Assembly: GCF_002261185.1 (NCBI RefSeq)
Contig: NZ_NEVQ01000013.1
Location: forward strand, 868,001 to 932,000
Length of the DNA stretch: 64,000 nt
Reading direction: 5' to 3'
DNA from: Bordetella genomosp. 4
Lineage (GTDB): Bacteria; Pseudomonadota; Gammaproteobacteria; Burkholderiales; Burkholderiaceae_B
Made by a program: the position numbers and the translations under genes. Positions 54,971-63,705 of this stretch are shown here, one piece after another. Under the pieces are notes generated by a model. The model did not search any database, was not told the origin of the DNA, and saw only the letters and a list, made by a program, of their open reading frames with translations. Each line of letters begins with the position of its first letter. The stretch's first letter is position 1.

Positions 54971-56158
54971 TTATTTCAACAAGCCGTCCTTGCGGAACAT
55001 TTCTTTGATACCCCGCACGGCTTGGCGCGTGCGTTGTTCGTTTTCAATCAGGGCAAAGCGCACATACTCGTCGCCGTACTCGCCAAAACCGATGCCCGGC
55101 GATACGGCAACCTTGGCGTCAGACAGGACGCGCTTGGAGAATTCCAGGGAACCCATGGCCCGGTATGGCTCGGGAATCTGCGCCCAGATGTACATGGATG
55201 CCTTGGGGATCTCTACATTCCAGCCGGCCTCGTGCAGCCCGCGCGCCAGCACGTCCCGGCGATTGCGGTATTGCTCGACGACCTCGGCGACGCAGTCCTG
55301 TGGGCCGTCCAGGGCGGCAATGGAGGCCACCTGAATCGGCGTGAACGTGCCGTAGTCGTGATAGCTCTTGATCCGCGCCAGCGCGTTGACCAGATCGCGA
55401 TTGCCGACCATATAGCCGATGCGCCAGCCAGCCATGTTGTAGCTTTTGCTCATGGTAAAGAACTCGACCGCGACATCGCGAGCGCCCGGGACCTGCATGA
55501 TGGACGGCGCGACATAGCCGTCAAAACAGATATCCGCATAGGCCAGATCATGTACGACGAGGATGTCGTGCTCTTTGGCCAGCGCCACCACGCGTTCGAA
55601 AAATGACAGGTCGACACATTGCGCAGTCGGATTGCTGGGAAACCCGAGAATCATCATCTTGGGCTTCGGGATCGACTCGCGAACCGCGCGCTGGAGTTCT
55701 TCGAAGAAATCCACACCCGGCGTCATGCGCACCGAGCGGATATTGGCGCCGGCGATTACCGCGCCATAAATATGGATGGGATAGCTAGGATTGGGCACCA
55801 GCACGGTATCGCCGCGATCCAGCGTCGCCAGCATCAAGTGCGCCAGGCCCTCTTTCGAGCCGATGGTGACGATGGCCTCGCTATCCGGGTCGAATTCGAC
55901 ATCATAGCGGCGCTGATACCAATCACAGATGGCTTTGCGCAGACGCGGAATGCCCTTGGAAACGGAATAGCCATGGGTGGTAGGCCGCAACGTGGCCTCG
56001 ACCATCTTGTCTACGATATGTTTGGGGGTGGCGCCATCAGGGTTGCCCATGGACATATCGATGATGTCCTCGCCCCGCCGGCGGGCGGCCATCTTGAGCT
56101 CGCCGGTGATGTTGAACACATACGGGGGCAGACGCTCGATGCGGGAGAACTTCCTCAT
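54971..56158 (-). CDS. alaC: alanine transaminase AlaC (class I/II aminotransferase)
   Basis: 395 residues from the ATG at 56158 ([20 protein letters not shown]), which has AAGGAATGG before it; about 47 in-frame codons upstream are non-coding. The PLP lysine is in [15 protein letters not shown] near residue 237. It interconverts alanine and pyruvate with glutamate. It stands first in the reverse operon with hom and thrC, an order frequent in betaproteobacteria. It could have wider substrate range, as AlaC relatives do. Confidence 0.92.
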   Translation of the reverse strand: MRKFSRIERLPPYVFNITGELKMAARRRGEDIIDMSMGNPDGATPKHIVDKMVEATLRPTTHGYSVSKGIPRLRKAICDWYQRRYDVEFDPDSEAIVTIGSKEGLAHLMLATLDRGDTVLVPNPSYPIHIYGAVIAGANIRSVRMTPGVDFFEELQRAVRESIPKPKMMILGFPSNPTAQCVDLSFFERVVALAKEHDILVVHDLAYADICFDGYVAPSIMQVPGARDVAVEFFTMSKSYNMAGWRIGYMVGNRDLVNALARIKSYHDYGTFTPIQVASIAALDGPQDCVAEVVEQYRNRRDVLARGLHEAGWNVEIPKASMYIWAQIPEPYRAMGSLEFSKRVLSDAKVAVSPGIGFGEYGDEYVRFALIENEQRTRQAVRGIKEMFRKDGLLK

Positions 56159-56340
56159 AGGGAACCATTCCTTGGTATGGGGCGGGGTGCCGCGGATTTG
56201 CAGCGCAGCAAAACTTAGTAATCTAGCGCATGCAGGCCCCGTCGGCAAATTGACACGTTCTGTCCCTCTACTCGTAGATACCCTGCCACAAACCGACATC
56301 CCGATGCGCTATTATCGGAAGCATCAAGTTGGAGTTTTTA

Positions 56341-56799
56341 TTGAAGCTGCACACCGACCCTGCATCGGCCCTGAATACCGTCACCGCCTACGGTGATGGG
56401 TACATTGAAGTCAACCAGGTACGATTTTCCCATGCCGTCGCCTTCGGCCCCGAAGGCACGGTCTCTGAATGGCCTGTCCAGGCTGCCGCGGACATCACCG
56501 CGTCCCTTTTGCAACAGGCCGCCGGGCTCTCCGAGGCCAAGCGCGATCCGTTGGCCTTTCTGGACGAACCCGAGAGCGGCACGCTGGCCAAGGGCACGGG
56601 CCCCGAAGTCCTGCTCGTCGGGACGGGAGCCCGGCAACGCCTGCTGAGCCAAGACGTCCTGCGCCCGCTGTTGGCGGTCGGCATTGGCGTCGAAGTCATG
56701 GACACCCAGGCCGCCGCCCGCACGTACAACATCCTGATGGCGGAGGGCCGGCGCGTGGTCGTCGCCCTGCTGCCGCCCCAAGGAGATCTCCCCACATGA
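56341..56799 (+). CDS. Mth938-like (DUF498) protein
   Basis: 152 residues from a TTG at 56341 placed 6 nt after GGAG; no ATG is available. The family pattern is clear: YGDGYIEVNQVRFSHAVAFG, LLVGTGARQRLLSQDVLRPL and VEVMDTQAAARTYNILMAEG. DUF498 proteins are small alpha/beta domains of unknown function, related to the NDUFAF3 complex I assembly factor. It overlaps bcp by ATGA and is co-translated with it. Confidence 0.85.
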   Translation: MKLHTDPASALNTVTAYGDGYIEVNQVRFSHAVAFGPEGTVSEWPVQAAADITASLLQQAAGLSEAKRDPLAFLDEPESGTLAKGTGPEVLLVGTGARQRLLSQDVLRPLLAVGIGVEVMDTQAAARTYNILMAEGRRVVVALLPPQGDLPT

Positions 56800-57260
56800 C
56801 CACGCTCATCGGCAAACCCGCCCCTCTTTTTACCGCTGAAAGCACCATCGGCCCGATCAGCCTGGAACAATGCCAGGGTCGCGCCGTCGTGCTGTATTTC
56901 TACCCCAAGGACAACACCCCGGGCTGCACGACCGAGAGCCAGAATTTCCGCGACCTGCATCCCGAGTTCCTCGATGCCAGCACCGTCGTCATCGGCGTGT
57001 CGCGCGACTCGCTGAAATCGCACCAGAATTTCCAGGGAAAGTACGAGCTGCCCTTTCCTCTCATCGCGGACACCGATGAGACCGTCTGCAACCTATACGG
57101 TGTCATCAAGCAGAAGAACATGTACGGTAAACAAGTACGTGGTATCGAACGCAGTACGTTTCTGATCGACGCGTACGGTCGGCTGGTCCAGGAATGGCGC
57201 GGGGTCAAGGTGCCCAATCACGCCAACGAAGTCCTGCAAGCTGCCCGCAGTATTGGTTAA
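56796..57260 (+). CDS. bcp: thiol peroxidase Bcp (atypical peroxiredoxin)
   Basis: 154 residues. The ATG overlaps the previous stop; AAGGAGATC lies 8 nt upstream. The peroxidatic Cys is in KDNTPGCTTESQNFRD near residue 46. The resolving Cys found five residues later in E. coli Bcp is absent (Ser here), and the only other Cys is near residue 90, so it works as a one-Cys enzyme or with a distal partner. It reduces hydroperoxides in the cytosol using thioredoxin or another thiol. Confidence 0.93.
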   Translation: MTTLIGKPAPLFTAESTIGPISLEQCQGRAVVLYFYPKDNTPGCTTESQNFRDLHPEFLDASTVVIGVSRDSLKSHQNFQGKYELPFPLIADTDETVCNLYGVIKQKNMYGKQVRGIERSTFLIDAYGRLVQEWRGVKVPNHANEVLQAARSIG

Positions 57261-57317
57261 GTCTGTCTGAGCATCATCGTCAGGCGCTAGAGCCGGCCAA
57301 CCAGGAGAACCCCCTAT

Positions 57318-58994
57318 ATGCCGCTACCCAAGTTGCCCTCCCGACCCGCAGCTATCCTGACATTCCCCTCGGGCGAGACCGCCCGACCCAAAGCCCGCCC
57401 CAGCAAAGCTGCGGGAACGGCACCCTCGGCACGCGCCGAGGCGGTCAACACCCTCCCTGTACAACCCGAACTAGACGGCCTCAAATCGCAGGCCCACGCA
57501 CCGGCGACGGTGCCCAGTATTGCCCCAGCCCCCGTAGCAGCCAAGACGCGCGCACCGCGCGCTGCCAAGCCCGCCGCCCCGGCCCGCAAACCCAAGGCGC
57601 GCGCCCAATCCGCCGTACGCAAGCTGTTCGTGCTGGACACCAACGTCCTGCTGCATGACCCGAGCTCGCTGTTCCGCTTCGAGGAACACGACATCTTCCT
57701 GCCCATGATGACGCTCGAAGAGCTCGATCATCAAAAGAAAGGCATGTCCGAGGTCGCCCGCAATGCGCGCCAAGTCAGCCGTTCGCTGGATGCGCTGGTC
57801 AACGATGCCGAGCAACTGGACGAAGGACTGGAGCTCAGCGCCCTAGGCAACAAGGACGCCACCGGCCGGTTGATGTTCCAGACCACGGCGATCCACAGCA
57901 CCCTGCCCTCGGATCTGCCGATGGGCAAGGCAGACAACCAGATCCTGGGCGTCGTGCGCGCGCTGCAAGAAAAATTCCCGCAGCGCGAGGTGGTGCTGGT
58001 GTCCAAGGACATCAACATGCGCCTGAAGGCCCGTGCCCTGGGCATGGCCGCCGAGGACTACTACAACGATCACGTTCTCGAAGACTCGGATCTGATGTAT
58101 TCGGGCGTGATGCAATTGCCCGAAGATTTCTGGAATCGCCATGGCAAGGACGTCGAGTCCTGGCAACAAGGCGGCACCACGTTTTACCGTATCCATGGCC
58201 CGCTGTGTTCGCAGTTCATGGTCAACCAGTTCGTGTATTTCGAAGGCCAGATGCCGCTGTACGCGCAAGTACGTGAGGTCAGCGGCAAGACCGCCGTTCT
58301 GGCCACCCTGCGCGACTATACCCACGGCAAAAACAACGTCTGGGGCATTACCGCACGCAATCGCGAGCAGAACTTCGCCATGAACCTGCTCATGAATCCC
58401 GACTGTGACTTTGTGTCGCTGCTGGGTCAGGCCGGTACGGGCAAAACGCTGTTGGCGCTGGCAGCCGGGATCACACAAGTCCTGGAAACCAAGCGCTATA
58501 CCGAAATCATTATGACCCGCGTGACGGTTCCGGTCGGCGAAGACATCGGCTTTTTGCCGGGCACCGAGGAAGAAAAAATGCTGCCCTGGATGGGCGCATT
58601 GGAAGACAACCTCGACGTGCTCAACATGAACGACAGCGAGGGCGGCGCCGACTGGGGTCGCGCTGCAACGATGGATCTGATCCGTTCGCGGATCAAGGTC
58701 AAATCGCTGAACTTCATGCGCGGCCGTACGTTCCTGAACAAATATCTGATCATCGACGAAGCCCAGAACCTGACGCCCAAACAGATGAAGACATTGGTTA
58801 CCCGGGCGGGCCCGGGCACCAAGGTCGTCTGCCTCGGCAACGTGGCGCAGATCGATACGCCATATCTGACCGAAGGCAGCTCGGGCCTGACGTTTGTGGT
58901 GGACCGGTTCAAGGGTTGGCCACACGCGGGGCACGTCACGCTGCAACGTGGCGAGCGTTCGCGTCTGGCGGATTACGCCGGCGACGTGCTGTAA
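57318..58994 (+). CDS. PhoH-family protein with N-terminal PIN domain (PhoH2 type)
   Basis: 558 residues. The first 95 are low-complexity and rich in Ala, Pro, Arg and Lys. A PIN domain starts KLFVLDTNVLLHD near residue 100, with the acidic DTN. The PhoH ATPase has Walker A GQAGTGKT near 370 and Walker B YLIIDEAQN near 477. PhoH2 proteins couple an RNase-like PIN domain to an RNA helicase-type ATPase. The long basic N-terminus is the main variation. It lies 57 nt after bcp. Confidence 0.93.
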   Translation: MPLPKLPSRPAAILTFPSGETARPKARPSKAAGTAPSARAEAVNTLPVQPELDGLKSQAHAPATVPSIAPAPVAAKTRAPRAAKPAAPARKPKARAQSAVRKLFVLDTNVLLHDPSSLFRFEEHDIFLPMMTLEELDHQKKGMSEVARNARQVSRSLDALVNDAEQLDEGLELSALGNKDATGRLMFQTTAIHSTLPSDLPMGKADNQILGVVRALQEKFPQREVVLVSKDINMRLKARALGMAAEDYYNDHVLEDSDLMYSGVMQLPEDFWNRHGKDVESWQQGGTTFYRIHGPLCSQFMVNQFVYFEGQMPLYAQVREVSGKTAVLATLRDYTHGKNNVWGITARNREQNFAMNLLMNPDCDFVSLLGQAGTGKTLLALAAGITQVLETKRYTEIIMTRVTVPVGEDIGFLPGTEEEKMLPWMGALEDNLDVLNMNDSEGGADWGRAATMDLIRSRIKVKSLNFMRGRTFLNKYLIIDEAQNLTPKQMKTLVTRAGPGTKVVCLGNVAQIDTPYLTEGSSGLTFVVDRFKGWPHAGHVTLQRGERSRLADYAGDVL

Positions 58995-59021
58995 CGACTA
59001 CTGCGTCTGGTGCGCATCGTG

Positions 59022-59054
59022 AGCAGCCCCTTCTACGTCAGAGGGGGCTGTTCC
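59022..59054 (+). terminator. hairpin after phoH
   Basis: CAGCCCC ... GGGGCTG around a short loop, followed by TTCC, 27 nt after the phoH stop. Confidence 0.5.
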
Positions 59055-59152
59055 ATTTCATGCTGATCACACCGGCCGCCAAGAGGCGTACTATGCACGC
59101 AAAGCACTGCGATGCCTGCTAGCTATCACCTTCAAATTACCGTCCACCTATC

Positions 59153-60133
59153 ATGTCTGAATTGCTTCCTGTCGGCATTACCATGGGCGATGCCGCCGGC
59201 ATCGGTCCGGAAATCATTGTGAAAGCCTGCGCACAAGGTTTACGCGCACCTGTGGTCGTCTACGGCGATGCAGGAGCGTTGCGCCATGCAGCCGGCCTGC
59301 TCGGCGCCAGGATGGAAGTTATGGACATTGCAAACGCCAGCTTGGCCAGCGGGACGCCGGGCCGTATCGAAGTCATTCCCTGTAGCGCTCCCCTGCCGCC
59401 GGACCTGCCTATTGGAAAAACCAGCGCAGCCGCCGGGCAGGCTGCCTACGACTATCTGTGCGCAGCCATCGACGATGCACAGGCAGGCCAGATCCGCGCC
59501 ATCGTCACCGCGCCATTGAGCAAGCATTCCATGCATCTGGCCGGCATCGATCAGCCGGGCCACACCGAAATCCTGGCAGAGCGGTCAAACACTACCGATT
59601 TCGCCATGATGCTGGCCAATGATGAGTTACGGGTGCTGCTGGTGACCATCCACATGGCGTTGGCGGACGTACCCAAGGCCATCACGCCCCAAGCCGAGCT
59701 TCGCGCCATTCGCCTGGCCGATCTGGCTTGCCGGCAAATGAGCATTGCGCGCCCCCGCATCGCGGTGGCCGGACTGAATCCTCACGCCGGCGAAGACGGG
59801 AAATTCGGCCGCGAAGACCTGGATGTGATCGCGCCGGCGATCCGTCACGCACGCGCCGAGGGATTAGAGGTTTCCGGCCCCTGGCCCGGTGACACCATTT
59901 TCATGCGGGCGCGTCGCGGTGAATTCGATATCGTCGTGGCGCAATATCACGACCAGGGCTTGATCCCGGTGAAGTACCTGGGCGTTGATCATGGGGTCAA
60001 TGTGACTGTTGGACTGCCCTTCGTACGCACCAGCGTGGATCACGGCACCGCTTTTGATATTGCCGGTAAAGGTATCGCGGATCATTCGTCGCTGGTTGCA
60101 GCGTTTGATCTGGCGCTGGCCATGACGCCGTAA
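59153..60133 (+). CDS. pdxA: 4-hydroxythreonine-4-phosphate dehydrogenase PdxA
   Basis: 326 residues. GDAAGIGPEIIVKAC near residue 11, the metal-binding His in GHTEIL and LNPHAGEDGKFG, and VAQYHDQGLIPVKYLG near 262 are the PdxA signature. It oxidises 4-phosphohydroxy-L-threonine in pyridoxal phosphate synthesis. PdxA2-like paralogues act in threonate and erythronate catabolism with a DUF1537 kinase, but no such kinase is seen here. The gene converges on the GntR gene with an 80-nt gap. Confidence 0.92.
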   Translation: MSELLPVGITMGDAAGIGPEIIVKACAQGLRAPVVVYGDAGALRHAAGLLGARMEVMDIANASLASGTPGRIEVIPCSAPLPPDLPIGKTSAAAGQAAYDYLCAAIDDAQAGQIRAIVTAPLSKHSMHLAGIDQPGHTEILAERSNTTDFAMMLANDELRVLLVTIHMALADVPKAITPQAELRAIRLADLACRQMSIARPRIAVAGLNPHAGEDGKFGREDLDVIAPAIRHARAEGLEVSGPWPGDTIFMRARRGEFDIVVAQYHDQGLIPVKYLGVDHGVNVTVGLPFVRTSVDHGTAFDIAGKGIADHSSLVAAFDLALAMTP

Positions 60134-60213
60134 CTGCTGGGCCTTCGACACGGCCGCTGGCCAGTAGCCGGTTGACTGGCTTGACTGGCTATCGCCCTCC
60201 CCACGGCCGGCCA

Positions 60214-61011
60214 TCAGGATGCCGACTTGCTTTTCCTCAGCTCCGACGCCAATCGAGTACGCGCCAATCTGCCAGCCGCCGCGCGATTCGATCCCTGCCA
60301 ATATTCCGCGTCGACATTCTGTATGCGAGTCGCGGTGCTGAGCATGTGGTGAAAAGCCGCGGCCCTGGCGGCCTCGACATCTCGCCTCTCGATGGCGGCC
60401 CGTATTGCCTCGTGTTCGTTACGCACCTGATTGGCCAACTGCTCCTGGCGCGCTTCGTTGCCACGCGTCACGCGAATAGCATCCTTCAACGCGCGCGTCA
60501 GCATCCCCAGCAGTTCGGGATAATGCGGATTACCGGTCGCCTGCGCAATCGCGATATGAAACGCCAGGTCCTCTTCCACCCCATCGCCATTTTTGGCGAC
60601 AGCGTGATCTATCTCCGCCAGCGCCTGATTGATACGCACCATATCTTGGTCGCTGCGCCGCTCGGCCGCTAATGCGGCCATTTCCGCCTCCAGCCCACGA
60701 CGCAGCTCGATGATGCGCAACACCCCGCGCGCGGGATCCTCGTCCGGCGTGCCCAACCGGAACACATCGCTGGACGCCGGATCCAGCACCACCGTGCCGC
60801 TGCCCTGACGCGTATCCACCAAGCCCGCGGACTTCAAGCGCGAAATCGCCTCCCGGATCACGGTACGGCTCACGCCATACTGCTCCATCATGAATTTTTC
60901 CGTAGGCAGCCGGGCGTTGACGGGATACGCGCCACGCCGGATTTCCTGCGCCAGCATATCCGTCAGTTGATCGGATAGCGTCCTTTCAGGGGTTGTTTTT
61001 TTTTCGGGCAT
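60214..61011 (-). CDS. FadR/GntR-type regulator (FCD domain)
   Basis: 265 residues from the ATG at 61011; an in-frame TTG at 61053 is possible. The winged helix-turn-helix (about 12-75, ARLPTEKFMMEQYGVSRTVI) is followed by a helical FCD ligand domain (about 100-230), which binds a small carboxylate with metal-ligand His residues. It is divergent from the 2-hydroxyacid dehydrogenase gene, and a dyad of its family type overlaps the promoter of that gene, so repression relieved by a hydroxyacid is likely. Confidence 0.9.
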   Translation of the reverse strand: MPEKKTTPERTLSDQLTDMLAQEIRRGAYPVNARLPTEKFMMEQYGVSRTVIREAISRLKSAGLVDTRQGSGTVVLDPASSDVFRLGTPDEDPARGVLRIIELRRGLEAEMAALAAERRSDQDMVRINQALAEIDHAVAKNGDGVEEDLAFHIAIAQATGNPHYPELLGMLTRALKDAIRVTRGNEARQEQLANQVRNEHEAIRAAIERRDVEAARAAAFHHMLSTATRIQNVDAEYWQGSNRAAAGRLARTRLASELRKSKSAS

Positions 61012-61033
61012 GGCTGGGTTAACGGATTCCCTC

Positions 61034-61062
61034 TTGACAAATTCGTCGTACAAATTGATAGT
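61034..61062 (+). promoter_or_regulatory. promoter with overlapping GntR-type operator
   Basis: TTGACA (61034-61039), 17-nt spacer, GATAGT (61057-61062). The spacer contains ATTCGTCGTACAAAT (61041-61055), an inverted repeat with the GT-N3-AC core used by FadR/GntR proteins. Binding there would block the promoter of the dehydrogenase operon. Confidence 0.6.
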
Positions 61063-61095
61063 ACCAAAAAATAGACGAAGGAGGCATTGCAGGAA

Positions 61096-62076
61096 ATGGC
61101 AGTCACTGCGACCAAACCCAAGGCATATCTATGCCGCCGTTTTCCGAAAGCGATCGAAGCCGCTTTGGGCGAACGCTATCAGCTTCAGGTCAATACGGAC
61201 GACAGCATTTTGCGGCCGGAACAGATCGCGCAATCCGCGCAGGGATCCGAAATCCTGTTTGCCAGCGCGACCGAGCAAATCAACGCGGATGTGCTGCGCC
61301 AGCTGGCCCCTACGCTGCGCTATGTCGCCACGCTGTCCGTGGGATACAACCACATCGATATGGCGACGGCTCAAGCGCTGGGAATCGGCGTCCTGCATAC
61401 GCCCGACGTGCTGAGCGACGCTTGCGCAGAGATTGCCATGATGCTGATGCTCAATGCCTGCCGCCGTGGATACGAGGCAGACCGCATGGTCCGTACCGAC
61501 AGCTGGCCCGGATGGAGCCCCACCCAACTATTGGGCCTGGGCTTGAAAGGCAGACGGGTGCTGATCTTCGGCATGGGCCGCATCGGCAGGGAGATCGCCA
61601 CCCGGGCGCGTGCCTTTGGGATGGAAATCCATTACCACAATCGCCGCGCGCTAGCCGACGATCTGGCCCAGGGCGCGATCTATCACGCGGACTTTGACGA
61701 CGGCCTGCGCAATGCCGACGTACTGGTCATTGCCGCACCGGGTTCGCCTGAACTGAAAGGCATCATCAACGCAGAACGCATCGCCCAACTGCCCGAAAAC
61801 GCCGTAGTGATCAACATTTCACGCGGCGAGCTGGTTGACGACGACGCCCTGATCCAGGCCCTGTCCTCAGGCAAGCTATTTGCTGCGGGCCTGGATGTCT
61901 ACGCCAACGAACCGAATATCGACCCACGCTACCGTGAATTGGACAACGTGTTTCTGACCCCGCACATCGGCAGCGCCACACACGAAACCCGTGACGCCAT
62001 GGGATGGCTGCTGATCAACGGCCTGGACGCCCTGTACCAAGGCACGACTCCCGACAATTTGCTCGGCACGCGCTGA
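61096..62076 (+). CDS. D-2-hydroxyacid dehydrogenase (glyoxylate reductase type)
   Basis: 326 residues from the ATG at 61096, with GGAGG about 11 nt upstream. The NAD-binding motif GMGRIGREIATRARAFG lies near residue 159; catalytic Arg is in NISRGELVDD near 240, and the His in LTPHIGSATHETRDAM near 290. It reduces glyoxylate, hydroxypyruvate or a related keto acid, or oxidises the D-hydroxyacid. It is the first gene of an operon with the aldehyde dehydrogenase and the 3-hydroxyacid dehydrogenase. Confidence 0.9.
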   Translation: MAVTATKPKAYLCRRFPKAIEAALGERYQLQVNTDDSILRPEQIAQSAQGSEILFASATEQINADVLRQLAPTLRYVATLSVGYNHIDMATAQALGIGVLHTPDVLSDACAEIAMMLMLNACRRGYEADRMVRTDSWPGWSPTQLLGLGLKGRRVLIFGMGRIGREIATRARAFGMEIHYHNRRALADDLAQGAIYHADFDDGLRNADVLVIAAPGSPELKGIINAERIAQLPENAVVINISRGELVDDDALIQALSSGKLFAAGLDVYANEPNIDPRYRELDNVFLTPHIGSATHETRDAMGWLLINGLDALYQGTTPDNLLGTR

Positions 62077-62103
62077 GATGCCCTTTTTTCATGAGGTTAT
62101 CCA

Positions 62104-63564
62104 ATGAATTTGCAACGACCCTCTCTATTTCGCCAACAATGCTACGTCGGAGGAAAATGGATCGACGCCTCCGGCGGCAAGACCATTGACGTCACCAACC
62201 CCGCCGACGGCTCCGTCCTCGGCACCGTCCCATCGCTGACGCAGCAGGACGTACGCCAAGCGGTCGAGGCGGCAAACAAGGCGCTGCCCGCATGGCGATC
62301 CATGGCTGCCAAGCAACGCTCACAGTTGATCCGCCGCTGGTTCGACTTGTGCATGGCGAACCAGGAAGACCTGGCCACACTGCTGACTTTGGAACAGGGC
62401 AAACCGTTGAAAGAATCGCGCGGCGAGATTGCCTACGGTTCGTCGTTCCTGGAATGGTTCGCAGAAGAAGCCAAACGCGTCTATGGCGACATCATTCCCG
62501 CCGCCTCGTCCGATCGCCGTATCGTCGTGATCAAGCAGCCTGTCGGCGTCGTCGCCGCCATTACGCCGTGGAATTTCCCCAATGCAATGATCACGCGCAA
62601 AGCCGGCGCGGCGCTGGCTGCGGGCTGCACCATCGTCATCAAGCCAGCGACGGCCACGCCCTATTCCGCCCTGGCTCTGGCCGAATTGGCAGAAGAAGCA
62701 GGCATTCCCGCAGGCGTGCTGAACGTCGTGACGGGCAGCTCGGGCACGGTCGGTGGTGAACTCACCAGCAACCCACTGGTGCGCAAACTATCCTTTACCG
62801 GCTCGACCAGTGTCGGCAAATTGCTGATGGAACAATGCGCCGGCACCATGAAAAAAGTCTCAATGGAGCTTGGCGGCAATGCGCCTTTCATCGTGTTCGA
62901 TGACGCGGACCTGGACTTGGCCGTGGCTGGCGCCATGGCTTCGAAATTCCGCAATGCCGGTCAGACCTGCGTCTGCGCCAATCGGATTTTCGTACAGGAC
63001 GGGATTTATGATGCCTTTGCCGAGCGCCTGAAACAAGCCGTGCTGGCACTGAAGGTCGGCGACGGTCTACAAGACAGCATAGACCTGGGTCCGCTGATCG
63101 ACCAGGCCGCTATCGACAAGGTACAGGAGCACGTCGATGACGCGCTCGCAGGCGGCGCCACCGCATTGACCGGCGGCCGCGCCCATGCATTGGGCGGCCT
63201 GTTTTATGAGCCATCCATCCTGGTCAACGTCTCGCGCGACGCCAAGCTCATGCAGGAAGAAACCTTTGGCCCGGTCGCGCCGCTCATTCGATTCAGTACG
63301 GAACAAGAAGTCATCGACCTGGCCAACGACACGCCGTTCGGCCTGGCTTCTTATTTCTATACATCGGACTATAGCCGCGCCTGGCGCGTGTCCGAGGCGC
63401 TCGAAACCGGCATCGTAGGTTTGAACGAAGGCATCATCTCGACCGAGCTAGCCCCGTTTGGCGGCATCAAGGAATCCGGCGTCGGCCGCGAAGGCTCCAA
63501 ATACGGCGTCGATGATTATGTCGAGATCAAATATATCTGCGCGGGCGGCCTGGGCAAGGCCTGA
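62104..63564 (+). CDS. NAD-dependent succinate-semialdehyde dehydrogenase-type enzyme
   Basis: 486 residues, full length for the GabD group of aldehyde dehydrogenases. The general base Glu is in MELGGNAPF (near 253) and the catalytic Cys in NAGQTCVCANR (near 287); the NAD fold shows ITPWNFPNAMITRKAGAAL near 156. It oxidises succinate semialdehyde or a similar short dicarboxylate semialdehyde. It starts 27 nt after the hydroxyacid dehydrogenase. Next to a 3-hydroxyacid dehydrogenase it may handle the semialdehyde that enzyme makes. Confidence 0.9.
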   Translation: MNLQRPSLFRQQCYVGGKWIDASGGKTIDVTNPADGSVLGTVPSLTQQDVRQAVEAANKALPAWRSMAAKQRSQLIRRWFDLCMANQEDLATLLTLEQGKPLKESRGEIAYGSSFLEWFAEEAKRVYGDIIPAASSDRRIVVIKQPVGVVAAITPWNFPNAMITRKAGAALAAGCTIVIKPATATPYSALALAELAEEAGIPAGVLNVVTGSSGTVGGELTSNPLVRKLSFTGSTSVGKLLMEQCAGTMKKVSMELGGNAPFIVFDDADLDLAVAGAMASKFRNAGQTCVCANRIFVQDGIYDAFAERLKQAVLALKVGDGLQDSIDLGPLIDQAAIDKVQEHVDDALAGGATALTGGRAHALGGLFYEPSILVNVSRDAKLMQEETFGPVAPLIRFSTEQEVIDLANDTPFGLASYFYTSDYSRAWRVSEALETGIVGLNEGIISTELAPFGGIKESGVGREGSKYGVDDYVEIKYICAGGLGKA

Positions 63565-63634
63565 GCGCTGCCCCGACACCAGGGCAAAGCGCGACTCGCC
63601 CTGCACATAGAACCCTCATACCACCCACACCCGA

Positions 63635-63664
63635 CGAGGCCCGCAGCCTGATGGCTGCGCCTCG
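63635..63664 (+). terminator. hairpin between the aldehyde dehydrogenase and the next gene
   Basis: CGAGGC-CGCAGCC, loop TGAT, GGCTGCG-CCTCG with a one-base bulge. A second weaker hairpin (about 63566-63593) precedes it. They may attenuate transcription into the gene at 63706. Confidence 0.5.
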
Positions 63665-63705
63665 TTCCTCCCCGGCAGTCATGTCGGGGTTTCTCGGAGC
63701 AATGA

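Noticed and set aside
57843-58946. 367-codon frame opposite phoH
   Set aside because: Antisense shadow of the PhoH ATPase region.
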